A stretch of 64,000 bases of DNA, taken from positions 78,885 through 142,884 of the forward strand of contig JAJZFQ010000006.1 in NCBI GenBank assembly GCA_021805275.1, in the 5' to 3' direction. Source of the DNA: Pseudomonadota bacterium. Its GTDB lineage: Bacteria > Pseudomonadota > Gammaproteobacteria > Steroidobacterales > Steroidobacteraceae. The position numbers and the translations under genes were made by a program. Numbering within the stretch: the stretch's first letter is position 1; the number at the start of each line of letters is the position of its first letter. A model generated the notes under the pieces. It was given only the letters and a program-made list of their open reading frames with translations, was not told the origin of the DNA and did not search any database. Below, in pieces: positions 53,678 through 63,036 of the stretch.

Positions 53678-54289
53678 AACCCACGCGGCTCGTTGCAGTG
53701 CTTGGATCGGGACTCGCGCGGCCTAGGCAACTGAGAGCGTCCGCGGGACACCCCGGGGCGAGCTATCGGACAACCTCTCACGGTGCAGCGCTCGGAAACG
53801 ACTGAGCCGCCTGTCTTGCCCCCGGTCTGCACCGGGGCGCGCATCTCTGCAGCCGATCTCCCGCTTGGCGCGATCCTGAGGGCCCGCCGCCACGACACGA
53901 TTCGCATCCGCAGCGCCAGAGCCTGCGAGGCATTTCGCCGGCGCGTCCGATCCCGCCGACCATCGCTCTTGATCGCGTAACCGCCCCACGAGACCTCTCA
54001 GGCAGCACTCAGAGATTCAGCAGCGGCGGAGGATCGGCAGTTACTGCGCCTGGCGGCCGCAGTGCGGCACGCACCCTTTATGGACCGATCCGGCCGGGGC
54101 TCTCGCTCCTTGAAAGCCCCGCCCGGCCGCCATGTCAGAACACCAGAAGACCGCATCCGGTGCGGGGCGCCACTGTTCCGTACGCGCAAACGAAGTTTCT
54201 CCGGGAGCCTGCATTGCGCGCGTGTTTGCCGTTGCTCACTGGAATTTACCGACAGTACGCCATCTGACAAATACTCGCACTGCCTGTGG
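53678..54289. other. Gene-poor stretch after gabD
   Basis: 612 bp without a credible gene. A GC hairpin lies at 54091-54129: CGGCCGGGGCT pairs with AGCCCCGCCCGGCCG apart from a short bulge. It may end transcription coming from either side. Confidence 0.4.
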
Positions 54290-55126
54290 TTAATTCAGAT
54301 GCTTCATGGGCATCGACTTGAAGAAGAGGAAAAAATTTGACGGCGTCTGGATTGCCACACCGTCACTTTCCGCCTGTTTGAGTCTCGCGACACTGGTAAT
54401 TCCGCTGGTGCCTTGAGCATTCGGCCAATAGGAGGGCTCGTCGACCAGAACGGTGATGACCTGCCACCACTCCTGCTTCGTCTTGATACTCATGTTGCTG
54501 ACGAGGTGGTCATGATTGGGTATGGGGACAAAGATATTCTCCTTCGGCGTCGCCGGCACCTTTCCCAGGGCGGCAAGTGCCGGAAATAAATCCACCTTGT
54601 CACCGTGCATCGTGCACGACCCCGGCGGGGAGCCCGGGTCCGGGCACTGTACCGCTACCAACGGATGTGTTTTGAATGCCTCCGGGACGTCTCCAAACAG
54701 CTTTATGAGCGTGGCCCCGAGTGCCGGCGTGAACGCGTCATTCGGATTGGTGTCATCGTTCAACGAGAACATTGGCACCAATACATAGAGCTTATCGGTC
54801 TTTGCAACGGCGGCGCCGGTCGGATCGATCGTCGAGGGCGAACCAATCTGGCAGATGTCCTCCTCGAGTTCGCTCGGATCGGATTCCGCCGGGACGCCGT
54901 TATAATTACGATCGCTGTTCGGCTGATCGACGCAGTCGAAGTTCTCATCATATGTGAACCGAAGAAGCCTGTTATCCCCAAATCCGAAGGTTTGGTTCTG
55001 ATCGAGGTGGGTGCCATCGACGTCGGCTGGCGCACTGCGCGCCGGGCGCACCAGAATCATCGCGCATGCGGCAGAGGCAAACAGAAGACACCCACTCTTG
55101 AGTAGTTTCATTCCCGTTTTTTTCAT
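54290..55126 (-). CDS. Secreted protein of unknown function
   Basis: 278 residues from ATG 55126, chosen because MKKTGMKLLKSGCLLFASAA begins a clear signal peptide (cleavage near PARSA-PADVD). The frame stays open about 310 bp upstream, but that part shows no start in front of a signal. The mature part is acidic, with four cysteines that could pair (NFDCVDQPNSD, EEDICQIGS, VAVQCPDPGS, GSCTMHGD). It has regular beta-type segments (LYVLVPMFSLNDDTNPNDAF, ENIFVPIPNHDHLV, WWQVITVLVDEPSYWPNAQG) and no family that I recognise. Codon use is less GC-biased than in core genes. Confidence 0.6.
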   Translation of the reverse strand: MKKTGMKLLKSGCLLFASAACAMILVRPARSAPADVDGTHLDQNQTFGFGDNRLLRFTYDENFDCVDQPNSDRNYNGVPAESDPSELEEDICQIGSPSTIDPTGAAVAKTDKLYVLVPMFSLNDDTNPNDAFTPALGATLIKLFGDVPEAFKTHPLVAVQCPDPGSPPGSCTMHGDKVDLFPALAALGKVPATPKENIFVPIPNHDHLVSNMSIKTKQEWWQVITVLVDEPSYWPNAQGTSGITSVARLKQAESDGVAIQTPSNFFLFFKSMPMKHLN

Positions 55127-55745
55127 GACTTGCATCCTCGAGGTTGGTTCAGAATCTGGACAGCCTGGTACCCCACTGCGGATATAGGCCGAACCGCTCG
55201 GGTTGCGATTCACGAATCGTGCCGTCACAGAACCCGGCGTCGTGCTCCCGGGCTGCAACGGCGAAATCGATCCTGCCACGCAATCGGCCTGGTCTATTCC
55301 GACCCCGAGAGATACGTAGCCCGGACTCGTTTGGATGCAGCGGCCGTCGATATCCCTGCGCTGTGAAGATCCCGGTTCGCTTGCTGTGCCGCAGTTCAAC
55401 AGCGGAAATCCACCCTCCGGACAACGCCAATGCCTTGAATTCAAAGAGCACGTAGCGTTTCACAGACCGCTGGCACCCTGCGCCAGCGGTCTGCAGCGCG
55501 TGCGCATCGGCGTCTCGCCGTGCAATCAGCAGTGCGGCCCGCGGGGGCGAGACGGCCCCATGGCCGTCTGGCTTTGCGGCCGCGCCGGCAAGACCGCCGC
55601 GGTGCAGCTCGCATCCCTCGAGCGGACGCTCGGCAGAATGTGCGCCTGATGGGGCGATGGATGCCCATCGACACTCCGTCATCGCATGCGACGAGCGCTG
55701 CCGAGTCGCTGCCGACGGCCGGACTACACCCCGAACCCGCAGAAA
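55127..55745. other. Spacer between two secreted-protein genes, with a perfect stem-loop
   Basis: About 620 bp without a convincing gene. A perfect 12-bp stem (CAGACCGCTGGC at 55463-55474 with GCCAGCGGTCTG at 55482-55493, 7-nt loop) could end the upstream minus-strand transcript; no T-tract is present. Confidence 0.4.
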
Positions 55746-56201
55746 TTAAGCCGTCTTGCTGATGGTGAACTTCCCGACACTGACGCCAAGGTCGATACCC
55801 TGACCCGAACCGGAAAGCGCCAGAGATACCGTGCCCTTGGTCAGAATCTGAACGGAACCTGATTTGACCATGCCGGCGTTGGCCTCGCCCTGTGCGTACG
55901 AGCCCAATACGTCATCAATAGAGTGCACGTCAGTGAACGTGCCGACGCCATGGTCAATGCGGGATTTGCCCGCCGTGAGGCCCACGCCTTGCGCGAAGAT
56001 CTTCACGTGCATGGAAGTTCCGTTGGCACAAGTCACGAATCCGGTTCCGACCACGCGCTTATAAATGGCCGACCAACTCGTCGTCTTGAAGTGCATTTTG
56101 CACTCGATCGTTGCGCCGCCGTTCGACGCATGCAGCGGAACCGGCGAGCCTGCGACGACAACCGAAAGTACGCTAAATATCGGCAGATAAAATTTCTTCA
56201 T
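55746..56201 (-). CDS. Small secreted protein of unknown function
   Basis: 151 residues: signal peptide (MKKFYLPIFSVLSVVVAGSP to about residue 25, cleavage near LHA-SNGG) and a glycine/serine-rich beta-type mature part with two cysteines (IECKMHF and VTCANGTSM) likely to form a disulfide. SIDDVLGSYAQGEANAGMVK and TKGTVSLALSGSGQGIDLGV look conserved. I recall similar 150-residue exported proteins in Burkholderia-type genomes, but no function. Same strand as the next secreted-protein gene 620 bp away. Confidence 0.65.
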   Translation of the reverse strand: MKKFYLPIFSVLSVVVAGSPVPLHASNGGATIECKMHFKTTSWSAIYKRVVGTGFVTCANGTSMHVKIFAQGVGLTAGKSRIDHGVGTFTDVHSIDDVLGSYAQGEANAGMVKSGSVQILTKGTVSLALSGSGQGIDLGVSVGKFTISKTA

Positions 56202-56331
56202 GGTTTGATCACCCGGGTGAATGGTGCCGGGCTACGTTTGTGGTCCGGCACAGGGGGAAGAAAACTCAGTCGCGACTCGCGCCGCGCCAGGGAATGTCTC
56301 GCGGTAACGCGCTATCGCGCCCCCGGTGACG

Positions 56332-56523
56332 TCAACGACCGTTCGAGTGAGGAGCGTCCTTGATCGCTGTCTTCTGGTCGTTGCTCTGCTTCTCGGCGCG
56401 GGCCCTCTCATGCTTGCCGGTCTCGAACTCGTCGCGGCGATCGGCCTTGCCCGGCGCAACATCGCTCGGCATCCGACTTCCGTGAGTGGACCTATCCGTT
56501 TGCTTCAGGCTCTCAATGTTCAT
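56332..56523 (-). CDS. Possible small hydrophilic protein
   Basis: A 63-residue frame from ATG 56523 with GGAG 9 bp upstream, MNIESLKQTDRSTHGSRMPS, then very charged (KADRRDEFETGKHERARAEK) to SNDQKTAIKDAPHSNGR. Composition is like small disordered stress proteins, but no family is recognised. It could be noise: the opposite strand is open too. Confidence 0.3.
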   Translation of the reverse strand: MNIESLKQTDRSTHGSRMPSDVAPGKADRRDEFETGKHERARAEKQSNDQKTAIKDAPHSNGR

Positions 56524-56652
56524 TCCAGTGACTCCGTTGTGCCGAATTGGCTGATCAAGACCGATCAACCCGCGTGATGCCCCGGAATTGCGCGCCGCGG
56601 CCATTGCGCCGCCAGCATTCCTCGATCTGCGTCGAACACCGGGCTCCAACTG

Positions 56653-56683
56653 TCGGGGCGAATTCATCCTGAATTCGCCCCGA
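56653..56683. repeat. Perfect 14-bp inverted repeat
   Basis: TCGGGGCGAATTCA and its exact reverse complement are separated by only 3 bp (TCC). It lies about 130 bp upstream of the small minus-strand frame and could act as an operator, a hairpin or a terminator; no T-tract follows on either strand. Confidence 0.5.
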
Positions 56684-57257
56684 ACTGACAATCCCTTGCA
56701 CTCTCCGAGTTGCTCCTGCTGTGCGGAGGGCTGGCCGTGCATCCGTGCATGGACCTGCGGCGGGGGGGGCCGCGCATTCCGTTGCTTCCTTCAGCGATGG
56801 AGATTAGCGATCACAAGTCGCACCTTCCGTGCGGTAACGTACCTAACGGGAAACTCCCCGGACTGCAGGTCACGTGTCAACACACGACGTCGATCATTGC
56901 AACACGCTCAGGCGTGCGACGGCCCGGCTCTTCGCCTGCGTGGCGCGAGACGCGGTCGCCTCCCGCCCTCGGAGACAGTCATACGCAGATTCGACACTGG
57001 CGAGCAGCGCAACTTGACGCTCACGCCGAGCGCAACCAGATTCATGGCGCCCTCCGTGACGGCAGAACCGTCACCACTTTGATGACGTCAGGTTCGCAGT
57101 GAAAGTCCTTCAGCAAGCTTTCGCGTGTCATTGACGCCACGAGTGAATCAGTCTGCGTTCAGAGGTCCGTTGGCGGCATTTCGCGCCTGTGCGATACCGT
57201 ACAGACGCCAACATGCCATCGTCACAGACTGTGCATCATCCCGGGCTGTGCGGCGGA
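56684..57257. other. Region upstream of the diguanylate cyclase
   Basis: About 570 bp without a credible gene. Nothing beyond short unsupported frames is seen, apart from the possible longer start of the diguanylate cyclase at 57189. Confidence 0.35.
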
Positions 57258-58214
57258 ATGACGTCGATGAATCCAGAGAATCGTAATGCCGCGAGCGATG
57301 CGGCCCAGCTGACCCTCGATTCGATCGGCGACGGAGTGCTCAGCATCGACATCGAGGGCAACGTCACCTACCTCAATCCGGCCGCGGAGAGCATGACCGG
57401 ATGGGCGTGCCGGGCTGCTCGGGGTCGATCTCACCTGGAGGTCCTGCGCATCATCGACAGCGAGACTCGCGAACAGGCTGTCAATCCCCTCGTCGTGGCA
57501 ATCATGCACAACAGAACTGCGACGTTGAGTGCGAACAGCGTCTTGATTCGTCGCGACGGCAAGGAGACGGCCATCGAGGACACCGCGGCACCCATTCGCG
57601 ATGCGTCCGGAGTACTCTGCGGTGCCGTGATCGTGTTCCATGACGTCAGCGCATCGCGCGCGCGCGCTCAGGAGACGCTGCACAAAGCCCAACACGACGC
57701 GCTCACCGGGCTGCCAAACCGTCTGCTGCTGATGGAGCGGCTCACGCAGGCGATGTCCTTGGCGCGTCGTCGTGGTACCTTGCTCGCGCTGCTGTATCTG
57801 GACGTGGACCGCTTCAAGCAGATCAACGATTCTCTGGGTCACGCCATCGGCGATCAGCTGTTGTGCTCGATGGCACGTCGGATGAGCGGCTGCGTGCGCG
57901 ACTCGGACACCGTGAGCCGCCATGGAGGCGACGAATTCATCGTTCTTCTGCCGGAAGTCGCACACAGAGATGATGCAACTGTGTGTGCCCAGAACCTTTT
58001 CCTGACCCTGGGATGGCCATACCCAATCGAGAAATTGGTGCTGCGGGTCTCCGTGAGCATTGGCATCGGGGTCTATCCGACTGACGGCGCCGACGCTGAA
58101 GCGGTGCTGCGGCACGCCGACCGCGCGATGTTAAACGCGAAGCTGCGTGCCAGCGCGCACCATCAGACCTCCAATCCGCCGCCGAGCCGGTGCGTTGCGG
58201 AATTTCTCGGCTGA
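57258..58214 (+). CDS. PAS-domain diguanylate cyclase
   Basis: Makes cyclic di-GMP from GTP. About 318 residues from ATG 57258; a GTG at 57189 or ATG at 57213 would lengthen the N-terminus, and ATG 57267 shorten it. A PAS domain covers about 15-130 (LDSIGDGVLSIDIEGNVTYL, PAAESMTGW, DTAAPIRDASGVLCGAVIVF). The GGDEF domain starts at HDALTGLPNR and contains LYLDVDRFKQINDSLGHAIG and an intact HGGDEF active site. RDSD five residues before it is a full RxxD inhibitory I-site, so product inhibition is expected. No EAL domain, no membrane segment: a cytoplasmic sensor enzyme. Not in an operon. Confidence 0.9.
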   Translation: MTSMNPENRNAASDAAQLTLDSIGDGVLSIDIEGNVTYLNPAAESMTGWACRAARGRSHLEVLRIIDSETREQAVNPLVVAIMHNRTATLSANSVLIRRDGKETAIEDTAAPIRDASGVLCGAVIVFHDVSASRARAQETLHKAQHDALTGLPNRLLLMERLTQAMSLARRRGTLLALLYLDVDRFKQINDSLGHAIGDQLLCSMARRMSGCVRDSDTVSRHGGDEFIVLLPEVAHRDDATVCAQNLFLTLGWPYPIEKLVLRVSVSIGIGVYPTDGADAEAVLRHADRAMLNAKLRASAHHQTSNPPPSRCVAEFLG

Positions 58215-58799
58215 CTCCTTAACACAGCTGCATTGCCGGTCGAGCATTGGGTGCGCTTTGCCGCGCATCGATGCCTTTCAGAAATCCAACGTTGCACTCG
58301 AGTGTTGCCGGTGAGCGCGCGGGCGCATTCTGCGGCCCGCGCGCTCATGCGCTTTGAGGCCGTTCCCAGCCTTCGCTCCCGTGCGTGGCGCTGAGTCAGC
58401 AACGTGAATCGAGCCATGGTCGCGCCATGTCCCCAAGAGTGCACAAGTCATGCAACGTGGATTTCTGTCTGGGCCCGTATAGGATGTTGTCTTGCGAGGA
58501 GCCACGTCGGGCACGCCTTGTGAGGGCTCTGCTGCGCCGTGTCTCAGCGAATACAAGCATGATCGTTAAGGATCGCCCGTAACCAAGATGCGCACGCCCA
58601 CTCAGCGTCATCGTGCGGGACCGGCTACGTCCGGTAACGCACAGACTGCCGATTTGCGCGCGGCATAATGGCCGTGGGTGCGAATTCTGTATCGCTGGCA
58701 TTTGGCGAAGCCCGCCGGAGTCACGGTGCAAGATGCTCCTCGGCCCCGATCAAACCATGAGCGGGCCATTGTCGAAGCGACTTTCAAGGAGTCGATAGA
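58215..58799. other. Intergenic region before the ElaB-like operon
   Basis: 585 bp without a credible gene. AAGGAG at about 58787 is the ribosome binding site of the next gene; GGCATAATGG near 58662 has a possible -10 (CATAAT) but no clear -35. Confidence 0.35.
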
Positions 58800-59210
58800 A
58801 TGATCACAGAAACCCTTTCCACCGCACCGAACGCTTCCTCAGATCTGCGCCCCCATGGGACCGAGCAACTCACCGATGCCGCTGCCAAAGGGAAGTCGCG
58901 AGCCTCGACTGAGGAGCGCTCAAGCGCCGGCAAGGTTCACGGGCTGCGAGACGGGACTGCAGATGGCACCGATGGTGCGGCCACGAGCCCACATGCAAAG
59001 GCGCAGCCGCTGCCCGGGCGCCCAAGGGGTGGGCGCGCCGCACAAGCGACGGCAGACACCCTGGCGCACGCGGCCGAATACATCCGAAAGAGCGACGCGG
59101 CGAGCGTGATGGCGGATACCAGACGGTTGGTAAAGGATAACCCGGGAATTGCCATGCTGGGAGCCGCAATCATCGGCTTCGTGCTCGCCCGAGCGTGGTC
59201 GCGCGACTGA
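58800..59210 (+). CDS. ElaB/YqjD/DUF883-like membrane protein
   Basis: 136 residues. The N-terminal 75 residues are disordered and rich in A/G/S/K. The C-terminal 60 form the DUF883-type end: amphipathic helix AEYIRKSDAASVMADTRRLV, then DNPGIAMLGAAIIGFVLARA, a tail-anchor helix with GxxxG-like spacing. E. coli YqjD and ElaB of this type bind stationary-phase ribosomes at the membrane. It has AAGGAG before the ATG and is first of three coupled membrane genes. Confidence 0.72.
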   Translation: MITETLSTAPNASSDLRPHGTEQLTDAAAKGKSRASTEERSSAGKVHGLRDGTADGTDGAATSPHAKAQPLPGRPRGGRAAQATADTLAHAAEYIRKSDAASVMADTRRLVKDNPGIAMLGAAIIGFVLARAWSRD

Positions 59211-59225
59211 ATCAGGGCTGCCTTC

Positions 59226-59588
59226 ATGTCTGCCAACGAGCGTTCAGTCTTCGACATTCTCTGTGATAGCGCCGGCAATGTCGAAGCCATCTTGCGAGCG
59301 GAAATTCATCTGATCGCAACTGCGATCCGCGATGACATCCGGGCGTCCCAGTGGGGCGTTGCGCTGATTGGCGTTGGAATCATCATCGGGATTTTCGCTT
59401 CCTTCAGTGCGATCGTCGCGCTTGTGTATGCTCTTTCGTCCGTTTTGCCCGTCTGGGCCGCTGCATTGCTGGTGGCGTTCGCTCTGGCCCTTTGCGCCGC
59501 AACCATGGTTACAGCCGGATCCAGACGCTTAAGGAAACTGACGGCAGCTCTGAAGGTAAAAGCGCGCTTCAAGGAGAGCGGTGAATGA
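59226..59588 (+). CDS. Phage-holin-superfamily membrane protein (YqjE-like)
   Basis: 120 residues with an amphipathic N-terminal helix (NVEAILRAEIHLIATAIRDD) and two membrane helices (VALIGVGIIIGIFASFSAIV and LPVWAAALLVAFALALCAAT), the layout of the holin-X / DUF1469 family that includes YqjE. No phage genes are nearby; this is the chromosomal stress-type version. The stop overlaps the next start (ATGA at 59585-59588). Confidence 0.72.
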   Translation: MSANERSVFDILCDSAGNVEAILRAEIHLIATAIRDDIRASQWGVALIGVGIIIGIFASFSAIVALVYALSSVLPVWAAALLVAFALALCAATMVTAGSRRLRKLTAALKVKARFKESGE

Positions 59589-60082
59589 GCAAGCAGACGG
59601 ACCTGATTGAAGCGGACATTCGAAGCAAGCGTGACGCTCTGCGGTCGAACGCCCATGAGCTGAAAGCCAAGGCAGAATTGATCACCGACTGGCGGCGGCA
59701 TTTCGAGCGACATCCGGGGGCCCTGCTGGCTGCCGCCGCCGGAGTGGGCGCTCTGATCGCAACGATCGGCGGTAGGGGACTCCGGCGGCGAGGCAAAACC
59801 TCTGGCGCAGGCGAACTCGCTGTTGATTCCAGTGCAACTCAGAGCGCCGTTCGGCCCGAAGACGGTATTGCGAGACAGATCTGGAATCCGCTTAAGGACG
59901 CTCTGGTCGGCGCAGTGGTGATTCGTGCGAGCGGATTTCTCGAGGACATTCTGCGAGGACTTCCTGCACAACGGACGAGAAGTAGCCGCTTGCCCCGCGA
60001 GTCTCCGCGCTCATCGGGCGGTGCGCAAGAGGCGCCAAATATGCCGCACGAAGACCATGGTGCCGCCGATCGGCGCTATTGA
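59585..60082 (+). CDS. DUF3618-like membrane-associated protein
   Basis: 165 residues. The N-terminus MSKQTDLIEADIRSKRDALR resembles DUF3618 (IExDIxxtRxxL), and one membrane helix, HPGALLAAAAGVGALIATIG, follows. The C-terminal half is disordered and ends in charged residues. It completes a YqjD-YqjE-YqjK-like trio, with the DUF3618-like protein in the YqjK position. Confidence 0.65.
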   Translation: MSKQTDLIEADIRSKRDALRSNAHELKAKAELITDWRRHFERHPGALLAAAAGVGALIATIGGRGLRRRGKTSGAGELAVDSSATQSAVRPEDGIARQIWNPLKDALVGAVVIRASGFLEDILRGLPAQRTRSSRLPRESPRSSGGAQEAPNMPHEDHGAADRRY

Positions 60083-60620
60083 GGCAATGCCGATGTGCGG
60101 TGGCCGAATGAGGACCACGCTAGAGCGGCACTAGCTGCCGGTCGACGGATGAGCCGGAGACCGTCGATGAACGCGGTTGAGGATCCGACTCGGCTCCGCT
60201 CGGGCCGGCCCGGCGCTCGGGCCTGCGCGACTCGGGAATCGGACGTGCCGGCTCCCGGTGCGATACTTGCCTTCCTCCTTCCCGGTCATGCTGACACTCG
60301 AGCGGTGCGCGCGTCGCGCGCACCGGCGTACATCGACGCTCTGCCGTTCTGGCACGTCCATGCGAACGACCTTCCGTAGCGCAATATGCTCAAGCCAATC
60401 GGCTCGTCGCGAAATATGCACTACGCGTGCGAGGTGAACCGGAGGATTTTGGTCCGAAGCACTCAAACACCCGATGTTATACTCCATGTAACACCTGGAA
60501 AGATCGGACCGCCGGCGGGTCTTCAGCAGGAACGTCCGCCCGGTGTGCGCTCGGCTCTGAGCACGCGGAACAAACAACTAAAGCAGCCGCACGGCAACCG
60601 CGGCCGGACCTGGGGGAGAG
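60083..60620. promoter_or_regulatory. Upstream region of the TonB-dependent receptor gene
   Basis: 538 bp without a credible gene. TATACT at 60478-60483 within GATGTTATACTCC is a good -10 candidate for the receptor gene; the best upstream -35 (TTGGTC at 60449) is spaced too far (23 bp), so an activator may be used. Confidence 0.3.
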
Positions 60621-63023
60621 ATGAACGTGGCAGACACTGCGATTGCGGGCGCCCGGCATTCATTTGCGGTACCGATCTGCGTTTCGCTCGCTCTTGCGGC
60701 ATCCGCCGCAATACTCGTGCCGGCCAACGCCCTGGCGCAGACGGCCGCGCCATCGGCCGACGTCAGTGTTCCGGCAGCAACGACGGGCGCTTCCGGCCAG
60801 GCGCAGCTCGCCGAGGTCGTGGTCACCGCGCTCAAGCGTAGTACCAACATCCAGCAGACGCCGATTTCGATGTCGGCAATCGGCGCTCAGCAGCTCACCG
60901 ATCAGGGCATTACGGATTCTAGTCAGCTCTCGCGCGTTGCCCCCAACCTCATCATCAACCAGGGCTCAAACGGTACCGATAGACTCACGATTCGAGACAT
61001 CTACGCCGCCGGCGAGCCCACCGTCGGGCTGTACTACGACGACACGCCGGTGACGGGTTCCGTCGGCGTCACCAGCGATGCCGGCGGAAGCACGCCGGAC
61101 ATCGAGTTGTTCGATGTGCAGCGTGTCGAGGTGCTGCGCGGTCCGCAGGGCACGCTCTACGGCGCCGGCTCGATGGCCGGCACTGTCCGGCTGATCTTCA
61201 ACCAGCCGAACCTGCGGCGGTTCGGCGGCACGGCGGCCGCCCAGGTCGAAAGCGTGACCGGCGGCGATATCGGTTACGACACTCAGGCCGAAGTCAACAT
61301 CCCGCTGATAAAGGATGTGGTCGGCGCGCGCGTCGTCGGCTTCTACCAGCACCAGGGCGGGTGGCTCGACAATACCATCCTGGGCCTGCACCATTTTAAC
61401 AGCAGCGACAACCGCGGCGGACGGCTGCTCATTCGAGTCAAGCCCGCCGAAAACGTGACCGTCGATGGGTTGGCGGTATTCCAGAACCGACAAGGTTATT
61501 CATCGGCGTGGAATTATCAGACATACGTCAAGGGCGGTCCAAAGTACGATCAGGCGCTCGCAACCCAGACGCCCGTGAATGACAAGCTCGAACTCTATAG
61601 CGGCACCCTCAACTGGGATTTCGGCTTTGCGACCCTCACGGCGATCGGATCCTACACACGACGGGACCTGGCCTACAATTTTGACTATTCACCCTACTTC
61701 ACGAGTTCGGCGGCGAGCGCGACGCCTACCAGCTACGGCTGCCTGGTTTACTCCGGCATACCCCAGGGCGGGGCGTGCACTCCGTCACAGCTGTCTGCTT
61801 ACCGAACACTTGCTTACGCAATGGCGCCGGTCACGGCGTTTCAGCCGCAGCACACCAGCGAGTCGACCGAGGAAGTACGGCTCGCGAACGATCAGGGGCA
61901 ATTCAAGTGGACCGTTGGCTTCTTTCACTCGTCGCGAAACAACTTCGTCGACAGCGAGCTCGATCTCACCAACCCCCTGAGCGGCCTTGCATATTCGCCC
62001 GTGCAGATGACCTACCACCGTACCGTGGTCGATGTTCTGGAGCAGTACGCGGGGTTCGGGGAGGCGGACTACGATCTCACCCGCAAGCTCACCCTCACCC
62101 TCGGTCTGCGCTACTTCGATTACCGCAAGACCGACACGGGGGCCGTACAAAAGGCGAACGTGGTGGTGGGCAATTCCGTTCAGCCACCGCTGACCGCCTC
62201 TTCGTCCCAGACCGGCCTCGTGCGCAAGTTCGGCGTGAGCTATAAATTCACTCCTAATGCGATGGCATATGCCTCGGCATCTCAGGGCTTCCGGCCCGGC
62301 GGCGTCAACGAGTCGATCGGTCTGCCTGCCGGGCTCGCGCCGTACAAATCGGACAGTCTCTGGGACTACGAGCTCGGCGCCAAGACCGAATGGCTCAGAC
62401 ACACCCTGATCGTCAACGGCGATCTCTTCCAGATCAACTGGAGCAATCTGCAGGTCTCCGCGAGCGCAAACAACGGCGCCTTCGGATTCATCACCAATGC
62501 CGGCAACGTCCGGGTCCGCGGCGTGGAACTCGAGAGCACCATGCTGGCGACCGAACGGCTGACCCTGCAGGTCTCCGGCTCGTATACACTGGCCAGACTG
62601 CTCGGGAACGAGACGGCGCCAGCGGGCATCACGATCCTCGGTGCCGGCGTCAACGGCGATTACGTGCCCATGACCCCCAAGGTAACCGCGCAGGGATCGG
62701 CGGACTATGTCATCCCGATCGGCAACTCACTACAGATCCTGAATCACGTAGACGTGAGCTACGTCGGCACGTCCTGGACACAGTTCGCGCGGATCAACGC
62801 GTATGAACACGAATTGCCCGGCTATGCCCTGACCGGCCTGCGTTTCGGCTTGGAAAACGATGAGCATCGCTGGGGTGCGTATTTCTTCGTCGACAACCTG
62901 TTCAACGTGACGGGCATGATCAGCAAGTCAAGCGGCGCATCAACGGGCGGCATCACTGACGTTCAGGCGGTCACCGTCATGCCGAGAACGATCGGCATCA
63001 GCTTCCAGATGAAATTCCATTGA
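60621..63023 (+). CDS. TonB-dependent outer-membrane receptor
   Basis: 800 residues. Signal peptide with a long n-region (hydrophobic PICVSLALAASAAILVPANA, cleavage near ALAQ-TAAP). A short N-terminal stretch carries the TonB-box-like LAEVVVTALKR. The plug domain has QQTPISMSAIGAQQL and VEVLRGPQGTLYGAGSMAGT. A 22-strand barrel ends with TIGISFQMKFH, whose last residue is His rather than the usual Phe/Trp. Of the type common in Xanthomonadales and sphingomonads with broad substrates (oligosaccharides, peptides, aromatics); ligand not predictable. Neighbours are a convergent Lrp regulator and a further secreted protein. Confidence 0.92.
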   Translation: MNVADTAIAGARHSFAVPICVSLALAASAAILVPANALAQTAAPSADVSVPAATTGASGQAQLAEVVVTALKRSTNIQQTPISMSAIGAQQLTDQGITDSSQLSRVAPNLIINQGSNGTDRLTIRDIYAAGEPTVGLYYDDTPVTGSVGVTSDAGGSTPDIELFDVQRVEVLRGPQGTLYGAGSMAGTVRLIFNQPNLRRFGGTAAAQVESVTGGDIGYDTQAEVNIPLIKDVVGARVVGFYQHQGGWLDNTILGLHHFNSSDNRGGRLLIRVKPAENVTVDGLAVFQNRQGYSSAWNYQTYVKGGPKYDQALATQTPVNDKLELYSGTLNWDFGFATLTAIGSYTRRDLAYNFDYSPYFTSSAASATPTSYGCLVYSGIPQGGACTPSQLSAYRTLAYAMAPVTAFQPQHTSESTEEVRLANDQGQFKWTVGFFHSSRNNFVDSELDLTNPLSGLAYSPVQMTYHRTVVDVLEQYAGFGEADYDLTRKLTLTLGLRYFDYRKTDTGAVQKANVVVGNSVQPPLTASSSQTGLVRKFGVSYKFTPNAMAYASASQGFRPGGVNESIGLPAGLAPYKSDSLWDYELGAKTEWLRHTLIVNGDLFQINWSNLQVSASANNGAFGFITNAGNVRVRGVELESTMLATERLTLQVSGSYTLARLLGNETAPAGITILGAGVNGDYVPMTPKVTAQGSADYVIPIGNSLQILNHVDVSYVGTSWTQFARINAYEHELPGYALTGLRFGLENDEHRWGAYFFVDNLFNVTGMISKSSGASTGGITDVQAVTVMPRTIGISFQMKFH

Positions 63024-63036
63024 TACCGGCAGTCCG

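Noticed and set aside
55127..55444. In-frame N-terminal extension of the secreted protein at 54290
   Set aside because: It would place the signal peptide in the middle of the protein; the start at 55126 explains the signal better.
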